From assembly GCA_046290815.1 (NCBI GenBank), contig JBKBUF010000004.1, positions 124,001 to 188,000 of the forward strand: a stretch of DNA of 64,000 bases. The letters are read 5' to 3'. A program made the position numbers and the translations under genes. Positions 42,589 through 50,436 of this stretch are shown one piece after another (position 1 is the first letter of the stretch; the number at the start of each line of letters is the position of its first letter). Source of the stretch: JBKBUF01 sp046290815. Its GTDB lineage: Bacteria; Bacteroidota; Bacteroidia; Cytophagales; Cytophagaceae. Below the pieces are notes generated by a model. The model made no database searches, was not told the origin of the DNA, and saw nothing but the letters and a program-made list of their open reading frames with translations.

Positions 42589-43865
42589 TAATTTAGCCTT
42601 TCAAGTATCTGCTCATCCAATAAGGATTTCAGTCCTTTCAGTTTTATGTGCTCCAGTATCTCTCCTGCAAATGCATGAACTAATAAAGCTTTCGCTTTCT
42701 TTTCTGATATTCCTCTTGCTCTTAGATAAAACAACGGTTCTTCATCAAGTTTTCCAATTGTGGCACCGTGAGAACATTTAACATCATCCGCAAAAATTTC
42801 CAGCTGCGGCTTTGCATTCATTGTTGCGTCTTTTGACAAAAGTATATTTTTGTTTGACTGGAAAGCATTTGTCTTTTGGGCATCCGGCTTTACAAAGATT
42901 TTACCGTTAAATACTCCTGTTGAATTACCATCCAGGAGAGATTTGTAAAGTTCATTGCTGTAACAGTTGGCTTTTGCATGATCAACCAATGTATGGTTGT
43001 CAACATGCTTTTTATTATCTATCATAGACAATCCAAAAAGGGTTGCCTCTGAATATTCTGAATTAAGCACTATGTTCAGATTATTTCTTACAAACTCTCC
43101 TTCCAGAGTTATGGTCGTTGCATTAAAATTACTCTTCTCCTCAAGATAAACCTGAGTTGTTCCAACATGATAATGTAATCCCGGTTGACTCTGAATTTTA
43201 TAATAATCGATAAGAGCACTACGGGAAAGAGCTATTTGAGTAATTGAATTTTCTAATGTTGCGTTTATACCTACGTTTTCATGAAATTCTACCAGCTTAG
43301 CCTGAGCATTCTCTTCACATGAAATAAGAATTCTGGAATTAACTATTATGTTGGCGTTCCCTGTGTCGTTTATATGTCTTATTGCAATAGGAATTTCGAT
43401 GGCCTTTCCTTTTTTAATTCTGATAAAAAGTCCTTCTGACAAAGAAGTGTTCAATGCTGTAAAGCCATCGTAAAAATGGATTGCTTCCTGCTTTAAATAT
43501 TTCTGAAGTAAATTTTCCGGAGTGTTGTCAAATGTCAGGATATCTATACTTTCATTGCTAAAATCGGAAAGCTTTTCAGAATATCTGCCATTTATTAATA
43601 CTATTTCCTGAAATTTATCTTCTCCCAATTGCAGAGCTGATTTTTTCAAAGTTGCAGGACCTGCAGGTGAAAAGTCTTTCTTCAGCACAGGTGAAATATT
43701 TGAGTATTTCCACTCTTCATTTTTTATTGATGGGAATCCTGCTTTTTCAAAATAAAGTATCGCTTCCTTTCTAAGTGAAGAAAGGATAGGACTTTTTGAT
43801 TGAGGAGATTTATTGAACTCCCCAACCAATATATCCTTAAGCTCTGCATTTACCGTTACATCCAT
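42588..43865 (-). CDS. sufD: SufD, scaffold subunit of the SufBCD complex
   Basis: Partner of SufB in the Fe-S scaffold, lacking the full set of cluster ligands. A 425-residue product from ATG 43865 (MDVTVNAELKD); the frame runs to a TTG five codons upstream. FPSIKNEEWKYSNISP is the conserved N-terminal motif. A right-handed beta-helix core (ISCEENAQAKLVEFHE, NNLNIVLNSEYSEATL) is followed by DVKCSHGATIGKLDEEPLFYLRARGIS, where SufD proteins form the SufB interface. It overlaps sufS by 1 bp. Confidence 0.95.
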   Translation of the reverse strand: MDVTVNAELKDILVGEFNKSPQSKSPILSSLRKEAILYFEKAGFPSIKNEEWKYSNISPVLKKDFSPAGPATLKKSALQLGEDKFQEIVLINGRYSEKLSDFSNESIDILTFDNTPENLLQKYLKQEAIHFYDGFTALNTSLSEGLFIRIKKGKAIEIPIAIRHINDTGNANIIVNSRILISCEENAQAKLVEFHENVGINATLENSITQIALSRSALIDYYKIQSQPGLHYHVGTTQVYLEEKSNFNATTITLEGEFVRNNLNIVLNSEYSEATLFGLSMIDNKKHVDNHTLVDHAKANCYSNELYKSLLDGNSTGVFNGKIFVKPDAQKTNAFQSNKNILLSKDATMNAKPQLEIFADDVKCSHGATIGKLDEEPLFYLRARGISEKKAKALLVHAFAGEILEHIKLKGLKSLLDEQILERLN

Positions 43866-43885
43866 GGTATAGAAATTCAATAATC

Positions 43886-44644
43886 TTACACTCCTTCTTT
43901 TACTTCATTTTTAATCCAGTCGTAGCCTTTTTCTTCAAGTTCAAGGGCTAATTCCTTAGTGCCAGATTTAACAATTCTTCCGTTGTATAACACATGGACA
44001 AAATCCGGAACAATATAATCCAGCAGACGCTGATAGTGGGTAACAACTATCGTGGCGTTGTCTTTTGATTTAAGCTTATTCACACCTGTCGCAACTATTC
44101 TTAATGCGTCAATGTCAAGTCCGGAATCTGTTTCGTCCAGGATAGCAAGCTTTGGCTCAAGCATAGCCATTTGGAATATTTCATTTCTTTTTTTCTCTCC
44201 GCCTGAGAAACCTTCGTTGAGAGACCTTTTAAGCAAAGCCTGATCGATTTCAACCAGCTTCATTTTCTCTTTCATCAGGTTAAGGAAAGTAACTGCATCC
44301 AGAGGTTCCAGTCCGCGGTATTGTCTTACCTCATTCACGGCAGTTTTAAGGAAATTGGTAGTGCTTACGCCTGGTATTTCTACAGGATATTGGAATGCAA
44401 GGAATATGCCTTCACCTGCTCTTTCTTCAGGCGCAAGATCCAAAAGGTCTTTGTCAAGAAATTCTACAGACCCTCCGGTAATTTCATAATCTTCACGTCC
44501 TGCAAGCACAGATGCCAATGTACTTTTTCCGGAACCATTCGGACCCATAATAGCGTGTACTTCTCCCGGATTTACCTCCAGATTAATTCCCTTCAGAATT
44601 TCTTTTCCGTCTATTGAGGCTTTTAAGTTGGTAATCTTTAACAT
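43886..44644 (-). CDS. sufC: SufC ATPase of the SufBCD complex
   Basis: ABC-type ATPase that drives the SufBD scaffold. At 252 residues it shows Walker A GPNGSGKSTLASVL, a Q-loop in FLAFQYPVEIPGVS, signature FSGGEKKR, Walker B LAILDETDSGLDIDAL and the switch histidine in VVTHYQRLL; the FQYPVEIPG and NEGFSGGEKKRNE segments are diagnostic of SufC. It is preceded by a 154-bp spacer rich in inverted repeats that separates it from sufB, the only large gap in the operon. Confidence 0.97.
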   Translation of the reverse strand: MLKITNLKASIDGKEILKGINLEVNPGEVHAIMGPNGSGKSTLASVLAGREDYEITGGSVEFLDKDLLDLAPEERAGEGIFLAFQYPVEIPGVSTTNFLKTAVNEVRQYRGLEPLDAVTFLNLMKEKMKLVEIDQALLKRSLNEGFSGGEKKRNEIFQMAMLEPKLAILDETDSGLDIDALRIVATGVNKLKSKDNATIVVTHYQRLLDYIVPDFVHVLYNGRIVKSGTKELALELEEKGYDWIKNEVKEGV

Positions 44645-44668
44645 GTCAAGTTTAAAGTTTAAAGATGA

Positions 44669-44787
44669 AAGTTTAAAGTAGGGACTTTAAACTTCATATT
44701 ATAAATTCTATTTATTCCTTGTGTATTGAATAGTTTGAAAGTTTAATCTTTGCTCTTGAACCTTGAAGCTTTGAACTTTAAACTTTC
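44669..44787. repeat. Inverted-repeat spacer between sufB and sufC
   Basis: Two hairpins built on the same word. AAGTTTAAAGT (44669-44679) and ACTTTAAACTT (44684-44694) pair perfectly around AGGG. GAAAGTTTAA (44737-44746) and TTAAACTTTC (44778-44787) pair around 31 nt that contain further TTGAA/TTTGAAC words. An extra AAGTTTAAAG copy lies at about 44649. It looks like a dispersed intergenic repeat family; whether other copies exist in the genome cannot be seen here. Confidence 0.65.
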
Positions 44788-44798
44788 ACCTATCAAAC

Positions 44799-46244
44799 TT
44801 ACCCTACACTTCCTTCAAGACTTATAGCAAGCAGCTTTTGTGCTTCTACTGCAAATTCCATAGGAAGCTGATTTAAAACTTCTTTACAGTATCCGTTTAC
44901 AATCAGCGCAACGGCAGATTCTGTACTGATTCCTCTTTGGTTGCAATAGAAAATCTGATCCTCACCAATTTTTGAAGTAGTGGCTTCATGTTCCACCGTT
45001 GCTGAATTGTTTTTAACTTCTATGTATGGGAAGGTATGTGCGCCGCATTTATCACCCATAAGTAAAGAATCGCACTGAGAAAAGTTTCTTGCATTCTCTG
45101 CTCTTTTCATTACTTCCACCAGACCTCTGTAAGAGTTCTGACTTTTTCCGGCAGATATACCTTTGGAAACAATTCTGCTCTTTGTATTTTTTCCTATATG
45201 AATCATTTTGGTTCCGGTATCAGCCTGCTGCATGTTGTTGGTGACCGCTACAGAATAAAACTCACCAATGGAATTATCTCCTTTTAAAATTACACTGGGA
45301 TATTTCCAGGTAATAGCTGATCCTGTCTCCACCTGAGTCCAGGATATTTTAGAGTTAGCTCCTGCACATATACCTCTTTTGGTTACAAAGTTGTATATAC
45401 CTCCTTTCCCTTCCTTATCTCCTGGATACCAGTTTTGAACTGTTGAATATTTTATCTCAGCACCTTCCATGGAAATAAGTTCCACCACCGCAGCGTGAAG
45501 CTGGTTTTCATCTCTCATTGGAGCAGTACATCCTTCAAGGTAGCTAACATAGCTTGACTCATCTGCAACGATAAGTGTTCTTTCAAACTGACCGGTATTT
45601 GCAGCATTTATTCTGAAATACGTGGAAAGTTCCATCGGGCATCTGACACCTTTCGGTATATAAACAAATGATCCGTCACTGAAAACCGCAGAGTTTAATG
45701 CTGCAAAGTAATTATCAGTCTGAGGTACTACAGTTCCCAGATATTTTTTTACAAGTTCAGGGTGTTCCTGTACAGCTTCGCTTAATGAACAGAATATAAT
45801 TCCCTGTTCAGCAAGTTTTTCTTTATAGGTGGTTGCTACTGAAACACTATCCATTACAGCATCTACGGCAACACCTGATAATCTTTTCTGCTCTTCAAGA
45901 GAAATACCCAGCTTATCAAATGTAGCTTTTAATTCAGGATCAATTTCGTCCAGGCTATTAAGTTTAGCTTTTTGCTTTGGAGCAGAATAATAAATAATGT
46001 CCTGGTAATTGATAGGAGGGTAGGTGACATTCGGCCATTTAGGTTCAGTCATAGTAAGCCAGTGACGAAATGCTTTTAATCTCCATTCAAGAAGCCATTC
46101 CGGTTCATTTTTCTTTTTGCTGATGAACCTTACGATGTCTTCGTTGAGTCCTTTTGGAGCGTTTTCCGTTTCAATTTTGGTCTCAAATCCGTATTTGTAT
46201 TCCGAACTTGTGATCTCCTCTAATATTTTGATATTTTCACTCAT
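44799..46244 (-). CDS. sufB: SufB, cluster scaffold subunit of SufBCD
   Basis: Core scaffold on which Fe-S clusters are built. The 481-residue product has YKYGFETKIETENAPKGL, WRLKAFRHWL and YFAALNSAVFSDGSFVYIPKG at the N-terminal side. The beta-helix includes RTLIVADESSYVSYLEGC. GDKCGAHTFPYIEV and ATVEHEATTSKIGEDQIFYCNQRGI carry the Cys and Glu residues needed for assembly. It is the first gene of the suf operon. The promoter and palindromes at 46268-46332 lie directly upstream. Confidence 0.97.
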   Translation of the reverse strand: MSENIKILEEITSSEYKYGFETKIETENAPKGLNEDIVRFISKKKNEPEWLLEWRLKAFRHWLTMTEPKWPNVTYPPINYQDIIYYSAPKQKAKLNSLDEIDPELKATFDKLGISLEEQKRLSGVAVDAVMDSVSVATTYKEKLAEQGIIFCSLSEAVQEHPELVKKYLGTVVPQTDNYFAALNSAVFSDGSFVYIPKGVRCPMELSTYFRINAANTGQFERTLIVADESSYVSYLEGCTAPMRDENQLHAAVVELISMEGAEIKYSTVQNWYPGDKEGKGGIYNFVTKRGICAGANSKISWTQVETGSAITWKYPSVILKGDNSIGEFYSVAVTNNMQQADTGTKMIHIGKNTKSRIVSKGISAGKSQNSYRGLVEVMKRAENARNFSQCDSLLMGDKCGAHTFPYIEVKNNSATVEHEATTSKIGEDQIFYCNQRGISTESAVALIVNGYCKEVLNQLPMEFAVEAQKLLAISLEGSVG

Positions 46245-46267
46245 GCCAAAAGATGTCTTGGAGTTTA

Positions 46268-46284
46268 TTTAGACTAGTTCTAAA
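46268..46284. promoter_or_regulatory. Palindromic candidate operator at the suf transcription start
   Basis: TTTAGA-CTAGT-TCTAAA, a perfect inverted repeat with 6-bp arms, centred just downstream of the predicted start of transcription (about 46288 on the minus strand). Further half-sites TTTAGA (46297-46302) and TCTAAA (46334-46339) lie upstream. This position would suit a repressor of the suf operon; the regulator is not identified. Confidence 0.4.
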
Positions 46285-46292
46285 CTAAGATA

Positions 46293-46300
46293 CAAATTTA
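46293..46300 (-). promoter_or_regulatory. -7 promoter element of the suf operon
   Basis: TAAATTTG on the minus strand is a full TAnnTTTG match. The leader would be about 44 nt. A TTTG exists upstream, but at 11 bp spacing, too close to be a -33 element; the palindrome AGGTT-CGA-AACCT (46320-46332) occupies the region just upstream, which hints at activator-dependent control. Confidence 0.45.
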
Positions 46301-46429
46301 GAACAATAATTCAAATTATAGGTTCGAAACCTGTCTAAATTTAATAATAATGTATATTTTATTGAAAATAGGATGTTTTCCCTTGGAAAAGTATAACACC
46401 AATCTGGCTGTTTTCCTTAGAAAACTGGA

Positions 46430-46894
46430 TTAAATCAGCCTGATATTTCTGTTAATAGACTCCTCCAGAGAAATGATGGTTTCGGTCCTTTGAATACCCG
46501 CTACTTTCTGAATTTTGTCGTGAAGTACTTCTCTTAAATGGTTGGTATCCTTGCAGATGAGTTTGATAAACATGCTATAATTTCCGGTGGTGTAATGAAC
46601 GCTTACCACTTCTGGTATTTCACGCAGCCCGGAAAGTGCCTGATCGTAAAAGGAGGATTTTTCAAGATACACACCCAGAAATGCTGTAACATCATAGCCT
46701 AATTTGGAATAATCTATCTCAAGATGAGAACCTTTTACTATTCCCATCTGTTCAAGTTTTTTCATTCTTACATGCACAGTTCCGGGTGAAACAAATACCT
46801 GTTTGGCAATTTCAGTGTAGGGAGTACCTGCATTTTGATCCAGAATGGATAAAATCTTTAAATCAACATTATCAATTTCGGAAAATTTGTCCAT
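46430..46894 (-). CDS. Lrp/AsnC-family transcriptional regulator
   Basis: A 154-residue regulator with an N-terminal helix-turn-helix (LKILSILDQNAGTPYTEIAKQVFVSPGTVHVRMKKLEQMG split here over the domain) and a C-terminal RAM ligand-binding domain (VTAFLGVYLEKSSFYDQAL, VVSVHYTTGNYSMFIKL, IISLEESINRNIRLI). Family members respond to amino acids and usually regulate amino-acid metabolism. Targets are unknown. It lies upstream of sufB on the same strand, with 185 bp between them. Confidence 0.93.
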   Translation of the reverse strand: MDKFSEIDNVDLKILSILDQNAGTPYTEIAKQVFVSPGTVHVRMKKLEQMGIVKGSHLEIDYSKLGYDVTAFLGVYLEKSSFYDQALSGLREIPEVVSVHYTTGNYSMFIKLICKDTNHLREVLHDKIQKVAGIQRTETIISLEESINRNIRLI

Positions 46895-46980
46895 TTTAGC
46901 CAGGATGAATTAACTATTATATAATTACATTGATATTTTATTGCAAATAATGTAAATATTTTGCGATTTTAATAAATAAT

Positions 46981-47011
46981 TTTGAAAAAATAAACCAATC
47001 CATTAAATTTG
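46981..47011 (+). promoter_or_regulatory. Promoter of the tRNA gene
   Basis: TTTG (46981-46984), a 19-bp spacer and TAAATTTG (47004-47011): both elements and the spacing match the Bacteroidota housekeeping promoter exactly. Transcription would start near 47016, leaving a 5' leader of about 28 nt for RNase P to remove. Confidence 0.75.
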
Positions 47012-47043
47012 TATCAGTTCTTCAATAAAGCAGAACGATATAC

Positions 47044-47189
47044 TGTAGGGTGATGAAATTGGCAGACATGCCCTCCTGTCTCGGGGGTGGAGAGTTCGGG
47101 ATAAACGTAGCTTAACGGGTTGACCACTAAAAACAATTTATTGAGCTATAGCTAACCGCTCCTTGGAGGTTCGACTCCTTCCCCTACAG
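47044..47189 (+). tRNA. Class II-like tRNA with an exceptionally long variable region; GUC at the anticodon position
   Basis: All canonical parts fold. Acceptor TGTAGGG pairs with CCCTACA (47182-47188), with discriminator G47189. The D-arm (ATG/CAT) has GG in its loop (TGAAATTGGCAGACAT, Leu-like). Anticodon stem CCCTC/GGGGG encloses the loop CTGTCTC, so bases 34-36 read GUC. T-arm GGAGG/CCTTC has loop TTCGACT. CCA is not encoded. The variable region is about 77 nt (47088-47164) instead of 4-23. It can fold as one extended arm: GGAG/CTCC, CGG/CCG and GTAGCT/AGCTAT. GUC is the Asp anticodon, but Asp tRNAs have short variable loops, and position 37 is U. Charging identity is therefore open. Confidence 0.65.
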
Positions 47190-47202
47190 CTAAATAAACA
47201 AA

Positions 47203-47227
47203 AGAGCTCCTGTACGGAGCTTATTTT
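47203..47227 (+). terminator. Terminator of the tRNA gene
   Basis: AGCTCC and GGAGCT pair around a 5-nt loop, followed by TATTTTG, starting about 15 bp after the tRNA end. It is also located just beyond the stop of the convergent response-regulator gene. Confidence 0.65.
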
Positions 47228-47244
47228 GTTGAATTTTTAAACTT

Positions 47245-47679
47245 TTAGCTTCCCAATATTTTCACAATCTGAAAATGCATAAAAGAGTCCATACTGGAGC
47301 TCCTTTTAGTATTATCATTAAAGTTCAGCGGTTTGATTATATATCCTGCTATTCCAAGTTTCTCTGTTTCATTCCTGTCCTTCTCTTCATTGGAAGTTGT
47401 CATTACGAAAATTTTAACCGGATCGAAGTCTGATTCCTTTCTGAGGGACTTCAAAAATTCTATACCATTCATTCTGGGCATATTCAAGTCAAGCAGGATA
47501 ATGTCGGGAAGAGGTATTTTGTCGTAGCCATCACCTTTTAGTTTACCCAATGCTTCTATTCCATTGTAGGCGGTGTGAAGTGAAATATCCAGATCAATTT
47601 TTTTTAAAGAGCGTTCTACACTTATTACATCCAGTTCATCATCCTCAACTAACAAGATTGTTTTCGCTTTCATAGGCAT
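47245..47679 (-). CDS. Stand-alone response regulator (Rcp1-like)
   Basis: A 144-residue single receiver domain with no output domain. Phosphorylation-site features: acidic pair in LLVEDDELD, phospho-acceptor Asp in IILLDLNMPRMNG, switch Thr in VMTTSNEEKD and Lys in GYIIKPLNF. It resembles cyanobacterial phytochrome regulators of the Rcp1 type that follow a kinase gene. An ATG two codons in (47673) is a possible alternative start. It overlaps the upstream sensor kinase gene by 35 bp, so it is almost certainly its phosphorylation partner. Confidence 0.92.
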   Translation of the reverse strand: MPMKAKTILLVEDDELDVISVERSLKKIDLDISLHTAYNGIEALGKLKGDGYDKIPLPDIILLDLNMPRMNGIEFLKSLRKESDFDPVKIFVMTTSNEEKDRNETEKLGIAGYIIKPLNFNDNTKRSSSMDSFMHFQIVKILGS

Positions 47680-49177
47680 TTACTTCTTTATTAAAATTCA
47701 CAAATTCTTTTTTATGTTTCTTAGGCCAGGTAAATATGAAGGTTGCACCTTCGCCAGTGTTACTGATAACTCTAATTGAACCTTTTTGATCCTCAATAAT
47801 CTTTTTAACTATAGCCAGTCCTACACCGGTACTTTCTTTTTCATTTTTCTCTCTCAATGTCTGGAAAATCATAAAAATTTTTTCGTGGTATTCAGGGGCA
47901 ATTCCAATGCCGTCATCTTTAACTGAAAATTCGTATTCTTCTTCCAATTCTCTGCATGAAACAGTAATTGTTCCCTCATTGGATCCATGGTATTTTACTG
48001 CATTGCTTATCAGATTTGTGAACACCTGGTTCAGTCTTATTTTTTCTGTCTTTAGGTCGGGGAGGGGTTCAATAAGCTGGTATTTAAACCCTCTTGGTAC
48101 AACCATTTCACCTATTTCCTTAAGTAATTCTTTTACTTTTACTTTTTCCATAGGATTGGTAACTCTACCAATTCTTGCATATTCAAGAAGTCCTGTAATC
48201 AGACTTTCCAATCTTTGTACTCTACCCTTCATCATTTCATGATACTTTTTTAGCTCACCTGAAATTTCATTACTAAGATCTTCATGTATCCAATGAAAGA
48301 TATTATAAATACCTCTGAGTGGTGCTTTCAGGTCGTGAGATACTACATAGGCAAACTGATCGAGTTCCCGGTTTTTCCTCTCTAATTCTGTAAAACTTTT
48401 TTGTAAGCTTTCAGACATGATATTCAAAGATGAACTGAGATTAGTTAATTCATCGTTCTGGCTGTCTTCTATTCTTTCAAAATTTCCCTTAGAAATTTTA
48501 TCTGCTAGGCTTACCATTGAATGAATCCTCTTGCTGATAATACCGGTAATATAAATCGCACTTACAAATCCAATAAGGATTACCAGAGTGGCAAGAACCA
48601 TGGTAAAGCGTCTTGTATTTTCTATTGAGTGATTAAGTGCCAATCTCCTTTTTTCTCTTACCTGGTATTCCTGCCTGTCGAGCTCTCTGAATTTTTCAGT
48701 TATCTGATCATTAATTTTTTTTCCGACCTGTTTCTGAAGTTTGTTCTCAAAAAGGTTTCTATATATTTCCTGAGATGCTCCGGCTTCCACACCAAGCCGG
48801 GCATTGATTAAAGAATTAGCATAGCTAATCCATTCAAGGTGCATTTGATAAATGCTATCTAATTTGATTGCCTGGGGAGAGTCAGGAGTGATTAATTCTT
48901 TCTGGTCTTTAAATAATTCCGGAATTGTATTGGTTCCATCATAATATGGTTGGAGAAAGCTGCTATTTCCTGTTAGCAGATAACCTCTAAATGCACTTTG
49001 CATTTCGATTATTCCCTTATGTAATTTTGCAGAGTTTCTGATAACGGCCTCTGAATGACTAAGGAATTCCATATTCTGGTTTACCTCATTGGATAATTTA
49101 AAGTTTACAAAGAATCCAATAATTGAAAGCAGAATGATAAGAAAGAAACCAATAAATATTTTACTTGACAGTTTCAT
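47645..49177 (-). CDS. Membrane sensor histidine kinase with CHASE3-like sensor domain
   Basis: A 510-residue inner-membrane kinase. TM1 is about residues 5-27 (IFIGFFLIILLSIIGFFVNF). The periplasmic part (28-190) is helical and CHASE3-like (IRNSAKLHKGIIEMQSAFRGYLLTG segment). TM2 is about 193-213, then HAMP. HisKA has the phospho-His in FAYVVSHDLKAPLRG, and HATPase has NLISNAVKYH, DDGIGI and GVGLAIVKKI. The signal is unknown. It overlaps the response regulator by 35 bp downstream and the hybrid kinase by 17 bp upstream, forming one unit. Confidence 0.92.
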   Translation of the reverse strand: MKLSSKIFIGFFLIILLSIIGFFVNFKLSNEVNQNMEFLSHSEAVIRNSAKLHKGIIEMQSAFRGYLLTGNSSFLQPYYDGTNTIPELFKDQKELITPDSPQAIKLDSIYQMHLEWISYANSLINARLGVEAGASQEIYRNLFENKLQKQVGKKINDQITEKFRELDRQEYQVREKRRLALNHSIENTRRFTMVLATLVILIGFVSAIYITGIISKRIHSMVSLADKISKGNFERIEDSQNDELTNLSSSLNIMSESLQKSFTELERKNRELDQFAYVVSHDLKAPLRGIYNIFHWIHEDLSNEISGELKKYHEMMKGRVQRLESLITGLLEYARIGRVTNPMEKVKVKELLKEIGEMVVPRGFKYQLIEPLPDLKTEKIRLNQVFTNLISNAVKYHGSNEGTITVSCRELEEEYEFSVKDDGIGIAPEYHEKIFMIFQTLREKNEKESTGVGLAIVKKIIEDQKGSIRVISNTGEGATFIFTWPKKHKKEFVNFNKEVNAYESENNLVS

Positions 49178-50426
49178 TTGTATTCTCTAATAATTTTCGA
49201 TTCATCTGCTCGGGACTCTGATTTTTGAAATAAATTGTAAAAGTAGAACCTTTATCCGGAGAGCTTTGTACCTCAATTTTTCCTCCGGAATTTTCTATTA
49301 TTTTTTTTACGATATACAACCCGACACCTGATCCTTCAACATGTGTATGTAATCTTTTAAACATGATGAATATTTTGCTAAGGTCTTCTTTGTTTAAACC
49401 CAAGCCATTATCTGTTACTGACAAAATGGTATATCCGTTATTTTCTGAAAGTCTGATATTTACTTCCGGTGCTCGGTCCGGATGCCGATATTTTATGGCA
49501 TTGCTTACAAGGTTGTAAAGGATGCTTTTTATGTTTTTCCTTGAAAATTTTATTTTGGAATTACATTCCAGATTCATGTTGAAGGATGCATTGTTCTTTT
49601 TTATGGATTCTGCAATAATAATTTTAACATCTTCCAAAACATCTACTATATCAATTTCTTCTACATCTTCAAGTATTTCTTTCTGAATCTTGGATATTTC
49701 AGTAAGGTCTGTTACAGTTGATTTAAACCTTACTACTGATTGTTCCATCATGTCAAGAATAAGCTTGACCTCATCGTCTTTATGCCTTATCTCCCCAAGA
49801 GAGTCATAAAGTGTAGTAAGGAGTCCTTCAATGTTAGAAACAGGTGCTTTAAGGTCATGTGAAGCAGTGTAAATAAAACTATCAAGATCATTGTTTACTT
49901 TGGTTAAGATCTGGTTTATATTTTCAAGTTCTTTATTTTTTCTTTCCAGCTCTTCGGTTCTTTGTTTTACTCTTTCTTCCAATTCACTATTGATCATTTG
50001 TAGCTTTCTTTCCTGTTGAAGAAGAAGGTGATTCTTTTTATACAGTTCGACAAACACAGCAACTTTTGCTCTTAGAAGTTCAGGATTTACCGGTTTATAG
50101 ATATAGTCTACAGCCCCGGCCTGATATCCTTTAAACAGAAGGTCTTCATTGTAATCATTTGCAGTAATGAAAATTATTGGAATATGTCTTAACTTTTCTC
50201 TTTCATATATCATAGATGCTGTTTCCATGCCGTTTAATACCGGCATTTGAACATCCATCAATATCAGAGTAAAATCGGTTTCTTTCAGGAGGATTTTTAA
50301 TGCCTCCTTTCCTGATGAAGCAGTACGGAAAACATAACCATCTCTTTCAAGAACAGTAGTCATTGAAAAGAGGTTGTCTTCTCTGTCGTCTACAATCAGT
50401 ATTTTTGATTTTATGTTTTCTTCCAC
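49161..50426 (-). CDS. Response regulator-histidine kinase hybrid (REC-HisKA-HATPase)
   Basis: A 421-residue cytoplasmic protein. The N-terminal receiver (ILIVDDREDNLFSM, phospho-Asp in LILMDVQMP, Lys in DYIYKPVNP) is followed by a coiled coil (residues about 135-185). The HisKA phospho-His is in FIYTASHDLKAPVSN, and HATPase has LYNLVSNAIKY, DNGLGL and GSGVGLYIV. The start is GTG (50426), giving MEENIKSKILIVDD. It receives or relays phosphate within the cluster. It starts 10 bp after the HAMP-array kinase and overlaps the CHASE3 kinase by 17 bp. Confidence 0.9.
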   Translation of the reverse strand: MEENIKSKILIVDDREDNLFSMTTVLERDGYVFRTASSGKEALKILLKETDFTLILMDVQMPVLNGMETASMIYEREKLRHIPIIFITANDYNEDLLFKGYQAGAVDYIYKPVNPELLRAKVAVFVELYKKNHLLLQQERKLQMINSELEERVKQRTEELERKNKELENINQILTKVNNDLDSFIYTASHDLKAPVSNIEGLLTTLYDSLGEIRHKDDEVKLILDMMEQSVVRFKSTVTDLTEISKIQKEILEDVEEIDIVDVLEDVKIIIAESIKKNNASFNMNLECNSKIKFSRKNIKSILYNLVSNAIKYRHPDRAPEVNIRLSENNGYTILSVTDNGLGLNKEDLSKIFIMFKRLHTHVEGSGVGLYIVKKIIENSGGKIEVQSSPDKGSTFTIYFKNQSPEQMNRKLLENTNETVK

Positions 50427-50436
50427 AAAATTATTG

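Noticed and set aside
46943..46964. Lrp-type operator (GCAAA...TTTGC) between lrp and the tRNA promoter
   Set aside because: Only 5-bp arms in very AT-rich DNA; too weak to list as a site, although autoregulation by the Lrp protein would be expected.
47088..47164. Group I intron within the tRNA
   Set aside because: At about 77 nt it is far too short for a self-splicing intron, lies in the variable region rather than the anticodon loop, and shows no P7/G-site motifs.
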